Shown here: positions 1-5,343 of the stretch, one piece after another | How the letters are laid out: every line of letters starts with the position of its first letter | Position numbering within the stretch: position 1 is the stretch's first letter | Assembly (NCBI GenBank): GCA_017550775.1 | Contig: JAFZOA010000217.1 | Coordinates: 1-5,407, forward strand | Source of the DNA: Ruminiclostridium sp. | Lineage (GTDB): Bacteria > Bacillota_A > Clostridia > Oscillospirales > Ruminococcaceae | Direction of reading: 5' to 3' | DNA length: 5,407 nt | Translations under genes and position numbers: made by a program | Notes under the pieces: model-generated | Database searches by the model: none | The model's input: only the letters and a program-made list of their open reading frames with translations | Told to the model about the DNA's origin: nothing

Positions 1-591
1 ATCCTGTATAAAGCAACGGGGATGAAAACCGTGGATTATGCCAACAAATACCTGTTTGAGCCGTTGGGTATCAAAAAACATACGCCCTATTGTGCAAGAT
101 CGGCGGAAGAACATAAGCAGTTCACGATCGAAAAGACACCGAAAGGAAATGTCTGGTTCAGTGACCGCTACGATATCGGAGCTCCGGGTTACGGACTGTG
201 TATGTCGGCGTCCGATATGGCTAAAACAGGGCTTTTGTGCCTCAACAAAGGAAAATGCGGCAGCAAACAGATCGTATCTGAGAAGTGGATAGAAGAAATG
301 ACAAGACCGCGTGAAGTGGAAAGCAAATATTTCAGAGGAATGGAATACGGTTATCTGTGGTGGGTCATAGACCGGCAGAAGAACATCTACGCTGCTATCG
401 GAAACAGCGGAAATGTCATTTATGTCAATCCTGAGGAAAATATCGTTATCTCCGTGGCATCATATTTCAAACCGACAATATTTGACAGAGTGGATTTTAT
501 TCAGGAATATATCGAACCGTTAATTCTGAAACTGGACCCTATGAAAAAAAATCTGGGAAAATTCAGCCTCCTGTGTTATAATAGGAAATAA
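1..591 (+). CDS. Serine hydrolase, class C beta-lactamase fold (5'-partial)
   Basis: This is the C-terminal part, 196 residues, of a serine hydrolase of the class C beta-lactamase / penicillin-binding-protein-like family. Members hydrolyse beta-lactams, D-amino-acid peptides or esters. The reading frame is open from base 1, so the ATG at 22 is internal and the true start lies left of the window. Seen: a segment ending YLFEPLGI, which in this family follows the SxxK and YxN active-site motifs; GAPGYGLCMSASDMAK; YGYLWWVID; and GNSGNVIYVNPE, at the place of the third active-site motif (KTG or HxG). The nucleophile serine and the tyrosine motif are outside the window, so activity cannot be judged. 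The last residues, about FSLLCYNRK, are encoded by a hairpin belonging to the neighbouring IS remnant, so the original C-terminus may have been replaced. The fold is secure; the substrate is not. Confidence 0.85.
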   Translation: MLYKATGMKTVDYANKYLFEPLGIKKHTPYCARSAEEHKQFTIEKTPKGNVWFSDRYDIGAPGYGLCMSASDMAKTGLLCLNKGKCGSKQIVSEKWIEEMTRPREVESKYFRGMEYGYLWWVIDRQKNIYAAIGNSGNVIYVNPEENIVISVASYFKPTIFDRVDFIQEYIEPLILKLDPMKKNLGKFSLLCYNRK

Positions 592-609
592 CACAGGAGG
601 CTGAGTTTT
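558..609. terminator. Perfect 17-bp hairpin; probable bidirectional terminator that also buries a Shine-Dalgarno site
   Basis: The left arm 563-579 pairs perfectly with the right arm 588-604 around an 8-base loop (580-587). A G-T wobble (562/605) and four A-T pairs (558-561 with 606-609) extend the stem. The A-rich and T-rich flanks give a short U run in either direction. The hairpin lies between the convergent hydrolase and GNAT genes, so it could stop transcripts from both. The hydrolase TAA (589-591) is in the right arm. The AGGAGG at 595-600 that serves the broken transposase start at 610 is also in the right arm, paired with CCTCCT in the left arm. It may therefore have begun as an IS-borne device limiting transposase translation from read-through RNA. 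Structure is seen; both functions are inferred. Confidence 0.75.
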
Positions 610-684
610 ATGGGAAGAAAAAGAGCACCGATGAGCGAAGGCAAGAAGAACATCATCAGCATGCTGATCGAAGAATACGACATA
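610..684 (+). pseudogene. IS256-family transposase, N-terminal fragment
   Basis: An AGGAGG site 9 nt upstream leads into an ATG whose first 25 or so codons (MGRKRAPMSEGKKNI... ending IEEYDI) match, from memory of the family, the N-terminus of IS256-type (mutator) transposases. Those usually run to about 400 residues and continue with DIQxALKDLLGGTI. Here the match stops at codon 25 (682-684). The frame then runs through the antisense of the adjacent GNAT gene for 14 unrelated codons to a TGA at 727-729. The DDE catalytic domain is absent, so the fragment cannot transpose. It marks a place where an insertion sequence was present and later lost nearly all its length by deletion or recombination. 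The IS left end must lie upstream, probably within about 530-565, but I cannot place it exactly. Confidence 0.72.
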
Positions 685-685
685 A

Positions 686-1132
686 TCACTTTTTCTTCTG
701 GTAGAAAACAAAACCATCTTCAATTCTGACTTTTTTATATCCTAATTTCTCATAAAACGCATTCGTTCTTACATTCCAAACTGGTGTATCCAGATTGATC
801 TCGCTAACATCCAAGAACTCGTTTTCTATGCATTTCATTAAAGGTATTCCATAACCTTTCCTGTGATAGATGCTGTCAATAAAAATTCTGCCTATGTAAA
901 CACTGCTCTTTGACTCATCGGGGAATACAACGGCTGCTCCTACCAATTCTTTTCCTATCATTGCCTGATACAAATGCCCCTCTTGAGCCATTTTTCTATG
1001 CCATTCTACAGAATCAAATTCAGGTGGACAGTCTCCTTTTTTTCCTCCGACATTCATATCTGTTTCAAATGCTCTGACAGACATAGCAACAATATTTTCA
1101 ATCTGATTCTGATCTGCTTTTATTATATACAT
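686..1132 (-). CDS. GNAT-family N-acetyltransferase (148 aa)
   Basis: Predicted cytoplasmic acetyltransferase of the GNAT fold, transferring an acetyl group from acetyl-CoA to an amine on an unknown acceptor. The ATG at 1132 is preceded by AGGAG at a suitable distance. The segment FIDSIYHRKGYG (about residues 84-95) is motif A, whose G93-Y94-G95 would hold the CoA pyrophosphate; the usual Gln/Arg at the start of the motif is His90. VRTNAFYEKLGYKKV (121-135) is motif B, which has the conserved Tyr of the family. Length is normal for a single-domain GNAT. The gene is 125 nt after the preceding GNAT and has its own candidate extended -10 site. Its stop codon (686-688) sits immediately at the breakpoint of the transposase fragment, so its last residues may have been set by the rearrangement. 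It is not a close paralogue of the other GNATs here. Confidence 0.85.
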   Translation of the reverse strand: MYIIKADQNQIENIVAMSVRAFETDMNVGGKKGDCPPEFDSVEWHRKMAQEGHLYQAMIGKELVGAAVVFPDESKSSVYIGRIFIDSIYHRKGYGIPLMKCIENEFLDVSEINLDTPVWNVRTNAFYEKLGYKKVRIEDGFVFYQKKK

Positions 1133-1174
1133 TTCCCGCTCCTGTCAATTCACCAAACTTCGGTTTATTTTACT

Positions 1175-1183
1175 ATTTTATCA
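1175..1183 (-). promoter_or_regulatory. Candidate extended -10 promoter for the 148-aa GNAT gene
   Basis: Read on the - strand, TGATAAAAT matches an extended -10 element: TGn followed by TAAAAT, 5 of 6 to TATAAT. It lies about 42 nt upstream of the ATG at 1132, in an AT-rich gap of 125 nt. No good -35 is visible at 16-18 nt, which extended -10 promoters tolerate. AT-rich DNA produces such matches by chance, so confidence is low. Confidence 0.3.
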
Positions 1184-1257
1184 CAGATTTATTGTCATTT
1201 ATAAATCAGTTGTAATTCCACACATAAGAATACCTTCTTGGCGAGTTAAATAAAAAT

Positions 1258-1689
1258 TTACGCACAATACATACAAATGGTTCCTTGTAACAGTTTAAAA
1301 CTATTATTTTCATAGAATTTTGAAGCAGGTGCATATTCGCTGGTATAAAGGATAACCCCGGCACATCCGGTTTCCTTACTATAATCTAATATCGTCTTCA
1401 GTAATTGCCTGCCAATACCTTGACCCTGTCTTTCAGGTAAAACTGCCATTTCGTTAATATATATTTCTTTTTTACTTCCCGATATCTTACATAATGCAAA
1501 TATACATCCAATTACTGCGTCATCTTCTTCATACACATATCCCACAAATTTTTTCTGCTCGTAATAATCCGATAAATATTCTTTTGCATTATCGGGGTTC
1601 CAATCTATCCCCCAGTATTCTATAGGAAACGCCTTAGCATATATCACTCCACACTGCTGCAAATCTTCCTCTTTCATTTTTCTTATCAT
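1258..1689 (-). CDS. GNAT-family N-acetyltransferase (143 aa)
   Basis: Predicted acetyl-CoA-dependent acetyltransferase with the complete signature of the family. INEMAVLPERQGQGIG (residues 78-93) combines strand beta-4 with motif A, including Q88-G-Q-G91-I-G93. APASKFYENNSFKLL (120-134) is motif B. An acidic-aromatic N-terminal region (YWGIDWNP) probably helps form the acceptor site. I chose the ATG at 1689 because GAGGTGA lies just upstream with a 5-nt spacer. The in-frame GTG at 1698 lies inside that ribosome site and would add three residues without an SD of its own. The gene is separated by 126 nt from the upstream GNAT and has a good candidate promoter, so it is probably transcribed separately. 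The acceptor is unknown. The surrounding DNA is AT-rich; one 60-nt sample (1501-1560) is 35% GC. Confidence 0.87.
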   Translation of the reverse strand: MIRKMKEEDLQQCGVIYAKAFPIEYWGIDWNPDNAKEYLSDYYEQKKFVGYVYEEDDAVIGCIFALCKISGSKKEIYINEMAVLPERQGQGIGRQLLKTILDYSKETGCAGVILYTSEYAPASKFYENNSFKLLQGTICMYCA

Positions 1690-1772
1690 TAAAATCACCT
1701 CGTGTGCTTCACAAAACCGGAATTTATATTCTTGTAATGGACCTGATATTGCTATTTCCTTACATCCCGATT

Positions 1773-1801
1773 ATCATATTCAAAATATTTCATTAATACA
1801 A
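1773..1801 (-). promoter_or_regulatory. Candidate sigma-A promoter for the 143-aa GNAT gene
   Basis: On the - strand, TTGTAT (1801-1796, 3 of 6 to TTGACA) is followed after exactly 17 nt by TATGAT (1778-1773, 5 of 6 to TATAAT). The pair lies in the 126-nt gap between two GNAT genes, about 84 nt ahead of the ATG at 1689. It starts just after the upstream gene ends at 1816. Spacing and -10 are good; the -35 is weak. Confidence 0.42.
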
Positions 1802-1815
1802 AATTGAAAAGTTCT

Positions 1816-2301
1816 TTACCCTTTAATTTTCATCATAAGAAAGCAATTAATCCCCTTTTTATAAAAATCAGGCAGTTCTCCGACACACTTATATCCCAGA
1901 TTTTCATATAACTTCTTCGCTTTTGGATTAAAATCATCTACAGTTAAAAAATATTTTTCCGAAAAAGAATCGGAAGCATTATCCTCAAAATACTTCATCA
2001 GCTGTTTACCGATACCACAACTTCTGTAACCTTCCTTTACTGCAATAATATGAAGATATGGGTAACTTCCGAAGACACCATGTGTCATGTAGTAAATAAA
2101 GCCCAAACAATTCTCATTTTCATTCAATGCAACATATAAGTTTTTTTGTGCCACTGCGTATGAAAGCATATCAGCGGCCTTTTCATGATCACTGAAATAT
2201 CTTTTTCCTAAATCCGAATTCTGCAGAATTTCTACGCAGCTATCAATATATTTCATATCTGCAAGTTTAATTTGTATAACCATTTTTCTCTTTTCACACA
2301 T
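1816..2301 (-). CDS. GNAT-family N-acetyltransferase (161 aa)
   Basis: Predicted acetyl-CoA-dependent acetyltransferase. Motif A is in LHIIAVKEGYRSCGIG (residues 83-98), with R93-S-C-G96-I-G98 as the CoA pyrophosphate loop. Motif B is NPKAKKLYENLGYKCVGELPDFY (125-147), where the Tyr before ENLGY is the usual general-acid position. The C-terminal FLMMKIKG is the typical last strand. It begins 6 nt after the DinB-like gene stops, so the two are probably co-transcribed and perhaps translationally coupled. The ATG at 2301 has GGAAG about 9 nt upstream, inside the end of the preceding gene. A second in-frame ATG at 2283 would give a start (MVIQIKLADM) closer to the usual GNAT N-terminus, but its ribosome site is poorer, so the start is uncertain by six residues. 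Substrate unknown. Confidence 0.86.
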   Translation of the reverse strand: MCEKRKMVIQIKLADMKYIDSCVEILQNSDLGKRYFSDHEKAADMLSYAVAQKNLYVALNENENCLGFIYYMTHGVFGSYPYLHIIAVKEGYRSCGIGKQLMKYFEDNASDSFSEKYFLTVDDFNPKAKKLYENLGYKCVGELPDFYKKGINCFLMMKIKG

Positions 2302-2307
2302 TAATCT

Positions 2308-2997
2308 TTACTTCCGGCATAAGAAGTCCTTACTATCTGAAATAATGCGTATTTTACTCTCAATACGCAAACTTGCTTCTATATGCATGATCCAATGTCT
2401 TGAAAATGGCATCTGTATCAAACCACGAATATCTTTGCCGCACCAATAGTCAATAAGCCACACAGCATTCTCGTCACTGCTTACAACATTCAATTTTTGC
2501 AGGATCTCTCTGCGTTCTGCCGATATTCTTTGTTTCAGCATTTCATAAGATAAATCACGCAGAATTGCTTCGGTACTTTCTTTGACCTCCGAAATATATG
2601 AATATAGTTCATCTATATCTAATTGCTTTGAAAAATCAGAAATTTCATTTTTTACAAGCTCGTTGCCTGTTGTGATGATGGGGGAATTAATGCGCTTTTT
2701 GTAATTGCCAGAAAAGAATATCTGCTCATCACAATTTATCAGTGTGTGTGCGACAATATCCTCAATTCTGAAAATATGCCATAAAGAATATGCGATCGTC
2801 TTACTATGATAGCCTTCTGCATTTATGAAAGGGATCGCATTAAAATCCTCTCTTTGAAGATTGTTCTTGAAAGATATGATTGTCTGCATAAGCCTGTTGC
2901 GCAATTCAAACAAAGTGCTTATGCCGTCAATATAAGTATCTTTCTTTTTTATTTGAGCTTGCATTGTTTTGTTCAGTTCAGACCATTCTTTATTCAT
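2308..2997 (-). CDS. DinB/YfiT-like putative metal-binding protein (229 aa)
   Basis: Predicted member of the DinB superfamily: four-helix-bundle proteins that usually bind a divalent metal through three histidines and include thiol-dependent S-transferases. Seen: a helix IAYSLWHIFRIED with His74 (WHxxRxED is typical), and near the C-terminus SRHWIMHIEA with His201 and His205. Together these would give the expected triad. The N-terminal 20 or so residues are charged and probably precede the bundle. Length is longer than the usual 150-170 residues because of an insert around 100-135. Some databases label such clostridial proteins 'phage head-tail adapter', which I consider misleading. I chose the ATG at 2997 because AGGTGA lies 5 nt upstream; a GTG at 3006 would add three residues. 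It follows the kinase closely and precedes a GNAT by 6 nt. No specific substrate can be named. Confidence 0.72.
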   Translation of the reverse strand: MNKEWSELNKTMQAQIKKKDTYIDGISTLFELRNRLMQTIISFKNNLQREDFNAIPFINAEGYHSKTIAYSLWHIFRIEDIVAHTLINCDEQIFFSGNYKKRINSPIITTGNELVKNEISDFSKQLDIDELYSYISEVKESTEAILRDLSYEMLKQRISAERREILQKLNVVSSDENAVWLIDYWCGKDIRGLIQMPFSRHWIMHIEASLRIESKIRIISDSKDFLCRK

Positions 2998-3031
2998 ATT
3001 GTTCACCTGAATCCTGATTTGTTGTTATGCG

Positions 3032-3943
3032 TCATTCCGCAGTTTCCCGTATTATAAGTTCTTCTGTTTCGCGCAATTTTGGTGGGTCGAGCTGCATAGG
3101 ATAACGCGATACCGCAACACCCGCGCAGGCACTTGCAAACCTCACAAGCTCATCGTCGCCCATTCCGTTTGCCAATGCGTAGGTACAGCCCGCCTTGAAT
3201 GTATCTCCCGCGCCGAGGGTGCTTGCGACATCGACCTTGTACGGCTGAAATGTTTTGACAGGCTCGCCTTTTCTGCCGTACAGAATCGCATTCCCACCGT
3301 TCGTGATAATAGTCAGTCCGTCTGAGTTTTCGGCATAGCGCGGGAACATTTCCTCGCGGCTCACATCTCCGTAGTGCATTTTAAGCCCGTCGCCGGAGAT
3401 GACATCAACAGCAGCGTGTCGGTGGATATAGCTGTCGTATTTGCAGTCGATAGTCACATAAGGCTTGCCGAGCCGGACACACATTTCGGCAGCAGCCTGT
3501 GAATCCTCGCCGAAAAATTCATCAATTGCTGCAACGTCACACCATTCAATATCGCTCTCTTTCGGTGAGTTCCAGTGCTTTATTCCGCCGTTGTAATACT
3601 CCCCGAAGAAGTGCCCGAACCTGCCAAACGGAGTGCGGTCGCTGCCCGAAATGATAACATAGTCTTCAAGCCCCTCGAAACTGTCGTCAAAGGTCAATGA
3701 GCCGAGATCGACAGTTTTATTTTTGTAGAAATCCCGCGTGAGCTGCGCTGCGCTTCTGCCGATATGCGTTCCGTCGATCCTGACATCCGCACCGAGGGAA
3801 GAGAGCATAGTTGCACAGGTGCCTGTTTCTCCGCCGATAAAGCGTGCTTGCAGCTCGATCTCGCTGTACTCGTCCGGTTTCGGAAAAGCGTTGAGTTTAA
3901 AACTGTTCGAGCCGCAGATCATACCATAAAGATATATTTTCAT
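3032..3943 (-). CDS. PfkB/ribokinase-family carbohydrate kinase (303 aa)
   Basis: Predicted cytoplasmic ATP-dependent kinase phosphorylating a sugar or related small molecule. The length is normal for the ribokinase fold. Seen: FIGGETGTCATMLSSLGADV (residues 35-54), the N-terminal PfkB signature with its Gly-Gly pair; TNGGNAILYGR (214-224), matching the strand before the ATP site; and STLGAGDTFKAGCTYAL (241-257), the C-terminal signature with anion-hole GAGD and catalytic base Asp247. Odd points: the usual DTTGAGD reads ASTLGAGD; the NxxE metal motif is not recognisable in DVISGDGLKMHYGD (180-193); and the usual GxDxxG after the first signature reads DGTHIGRSAA. The kinase chemistry is likely but the substrate cannot be inferred. 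AAAGGA overlaps the end of the gene before it, 13 nt upstream, so the two are in one operon. GC is higher here than in the genes downstream. Confidence 0.87.
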   Translation of the reverse strand: MKIYLYGMICGSNSFKLNAFPKPDEYSEIELQARFIGGETGTCATMLSSLGADVRIDGTHIGRSAAQLTRDFYKNKTVDLGSLTFDDSFEGLEDYVIISGSDRTPFGRFGHFFGEYYNGGIKHWNSPKESDIEWCDVAAIDEFFGEDSQAAAEMCVRLGKPYVTIDCKYDSYIHRHAAVDVISGDGLKMHYGDVSREEMFPRYAENSDGLTIITNGGNAILYGRKGEPVKTFQPYKVDVASTLGAGDTFKAGCTYALANGMGDDELVRFASACAGVAVSRYPMQLDPPKLRETEELIIRETAE

Positions 3944-3956
3944 TGCGTCTGTCCTT

Positions 3957-4352
3957 TCAGCAGTATTTTTCAGAGATGGCCCATTCTTTTGCTTTTTCGT
4001 AATCGCCGATAAATCTGACAGCGATGCCTTTTGTTTTTATTGCTCCGAGTTGCTTTTGCCAGTGTTTTTCCACACCGACAAACGCTATTTTTCTGAAAAC
4101 TTTATTGGCCTCAATAATAGCATCAACTATTGTTTTCACGATCTGTACGGTAATCTCGGTTTCATCCAGATCGATTATCATAAACGATGAAACGGAAGGC
4201 CGTGAAAACAGTTTTTTATCTTCACCCAATTTAGCGATCACTTCGTCTTCGGATGTACCCATTCCGTCTAAATGTTCGCACCAGATCGTCCCGCCGTTAT
4301 AATTCAGTTCAAATGACTTCTTTTTGATTGCTGCTTCATGAATACCGTCCAT
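3957..4352 (-). CDS. Small alpha/beta protein of unknown function (131 aa)
   Basis: I do not recognise a named family. The protein is soluble, with no signal peptide or membrane segment. It reads as alternating strands and helices: a beta pair around FELNYNGGTIWCEHLDGMG (14-32), a strand SSFMIIDLDETEIT (55-68), a helix IVKTIVDAIIEANKVF (71-86), a strand KIAFVGV (88-94), a helix around EKHWQKQLGAI, a strand IAVRFIG (110-116) and a final helix DYEKAKEWAISE. This resembles the strand-helix order of STAS/SpoIIAA-like domains, but no phosphorylatable Ser motif is obvious, so that link is only a suggestion. The ATG at 4352 has AGGGG upstream at short spacing. It lies 26 nt after the flavoprotein gene and 13 nt before the kinase gene, so it is almost certainly co-transcribed with both. 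Confidence 0.75.
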   Translation of the reverse strand: MDGIHEAAIKKKSFELNYNGGTIWCEHLDGMGTSEDEVIAKLGEDKKLFSRPSVSSFMIIDLDETEITVQIVKTIVDAIIEANKVFRKIAFVGVEKHWQKQLGAIKTKGIAVRFIGDYEKAKEWAISEKYC

Positions 4353-4378
4353 AACACCCCTACGTTTACTTTATACTG

Positions 4379-4795
4379 TCAGAGCTCATATCTTGTCCCG
4401 TGAGAAAACAATACCGCATCCGTCAGTTTCACGCAGAGTATTATTGTATTCTCATCGTTCAGATTGGTGTGTCCGTTGTCTATCCACGACGCAAACACAG
4501 CTTTCAGTTTTCCGGCGATTGAAGTGTTTTCTGGCTTGCCGATGAAACCGAGGCTTACGGCTTTGCCGTGTGCGGTAAACCATTCGCCGGTGATCGCGAC
4601 AGTCGGATTGTCAGATATCTGTTTCATTTTGTTTGAAAGAGCGTATGTGATAATGTAAAATGCTCCGTTCTCATAATATGCATTGACATTGCGCACATAC
4701 GGAACGTTATTTTCGGCAGTCGCCAATGCAATAACGTTATCTTTCCCGAAACGCTCGGTCAGTATTTTTTCGGCTTGCTCATTCGAATTATTCAT
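4379..4795 (-). CDS. Pyridoxamine 5'-phosphate oxidase-like flavoprotein (138 aa)
   Basis: Predicted split-barrel flavoprotein of the PPOX-like superfamily, which bind FMN (some bind F420 or heme) and carry out small-molecule redox steps. Seen: IALATAENNVPYVRNVNAYYENGAFYIIT (22-50), the first barrel strands with the typical VPYVR; SNKMKQISDNPTVAITG (54-70), holding the SxK cofactor-phosphate contact and the DNP.VA turn characteristic of the family; and a later strand NTIILCVKLTDAVLF (116-130). Length fits a minimal one-domain member. Its ATG overlaps the TGA of the upstream GNAT by 4 nt (ATGA), and GGAGGG lies just upstream inside that gene, so translation is probably coupled. True pdxH-type oxidases are longer, so a role in vitamin B6 synthesis is unlikely. 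Substrate and cofactor are not determined. Confidence 0.83.
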   Translation of the reverse strand: MNNSNEQAEKILTERFGKDNVIALATAENNVPYVRNVNAYYENGAFYIITYALSNKMKQISDNPTVAITGEWFTAHGKAVSLGFIGKPENTSIAGKLKAVFASWIDNGHTNLNDENTIILCVKLTDAVLFSHGTRYEL

Positions 4796-5322
4796 ATTCC
4801 CTCCGGAATCAGAACTTTTTCATAATACAGGAAGTCTGTCCAGCCCGTATTTTCCGCATACAGATGTTTCTTGCCCCTGTATGAAAAACCTGTCTTTTCA
4901 TATAATCGCTGCGCGGGAAGATTAGAACTTAACGTGTCGAACCGAAGTGCTTTTCTACCGTTTTTTACTGCTAGTCCGGCAGCCTCGTCCAGTAATTTTA
5001 TGCCCATACCTTTACCGAGAAATTCCGGACAGACCGCAAGAAGATGAAGTGTCGCCACCTGATCGCTTTCAAGTCTTACCGACCACGCAATATCCTCATA
5101 ATCCTGATCCTGATGCATTAAAAGAGCTACCATTCCCGCGATATTTTCACCGTCTGTGAGTATATACATTTCGCCGTTATCCGTATATGCTCTGATCGTT
5201 TCGTCGGTCGGATGTTTTCCGTAGTCCCAGCGCGCGTATTTTGCCATATCGGGTGTGTTCTCAATAATATCCAGGTATTTGCTTTTTACGAGATCAAAAT
5301 CGTTTGTTTTTATCAGTTTCAT
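4792..5322 (-). CDS. GNAT-family N-acetyltransferase (176 aa)
   Basis: Predicted acetyl-CoA-dependent acetyltransferase, the longest of the four here. Residues 1-50 form a helical acceptor-side region. MYILTDGENIAGMVALL (52-68) gives strands beta-2 and beta-3. TLHLLAVCPEFLGKGMG (91-107) is beta-4 plus motif A, with G103-K-G105-M-G107; the first position, usually Gln or Arg, is Leu102. FDTLSSNLPAQRLYEKTGF (128-146) is motif B. The conserved LHLLAVCPEF segment is typical of clostridial GNATs with unknown substrates. The ATG at 5322 has GAAAGGAA upstream with a rather long spacer of about 12 nt. It overlaps the flavoprotein gene by 4 nt at its end and starts 21 nt after a partial reading frame at the window edge, placing it inside an operon rather than at its head. 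Confidence 0.86.
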   Translation of the reverse strand: MKLIKTNDFDLVKSKYLDIIENTPDMAKYARWDYGKHPTDETIRAYTDNGEMYILTDGENIAGMVALLMHQDQDYEDIAWSVRLESDQVATLHLLAVCPEFLGKGMGIKLLDEAAGLAVKNGRKALRFDTLSSNLPAQRLYEKTGFSYRGKKHLYAENTGWTDFLYYEKVLIPEGI

Positions 5323-5343
5323 ATATAAATATATTCCTTTCGT

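Noticed and set aside
38..292. 84-codon + strand open frame inside the hydrolase gene
   Set aside because: It lies in a different frame of a clearly conserved hydrolase and its translation resembles no protein family.
520..723. 67-codon - strand open frame across the hydrolase end, IS remnant and GNAT 3' end
   Set aside because: It is antisense to three real features and overlaps the GNAT gene. It is open by chance across the breakpoint.
1217..1244. Short inverted repeat (AAGAA/TTCTT) after the 143-aa GNAT as a terminator
   Set aside because: The 5-bp A/T-rich stem has no strong GC pairs and is not followed by a U run.
1696..1698. GTG as start of the 143-aa GNAT
   Set aside because: The GTG lies inside the GAGGTGA ribosome site that serves the ATG at 1689.
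3004..3006. GTG as start of the DinB-like gene
   Set aside because: It is part of an AGGTGA site well spaced for the ATG at 2997. It remains possible but is less likely.
3738..4012. + strand open frames opposite the kinase start and the 131-aa gene
   Set aside because: They are shadows of GC-richer coding sequence on the - strand, with no ribosome site or recognisable protein features.
4353..4378. TATAAA-like box before the 131-aa gene as an internal promoter
   Set aside because: No -35 element is visible at a suitable distance, and the 26-nt gap is better explained by operon read-through.
686..5322. Integron cassette array, suggested by many small GNAT-type genes on one strand
   Set aside because: Most gaps are 4-nt overlaps to about 34 nt, too short for attC sites. 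The two gaps of about 125 nt show promoter-like sequence and no attC-like inverted repeats, and no integrase is present.
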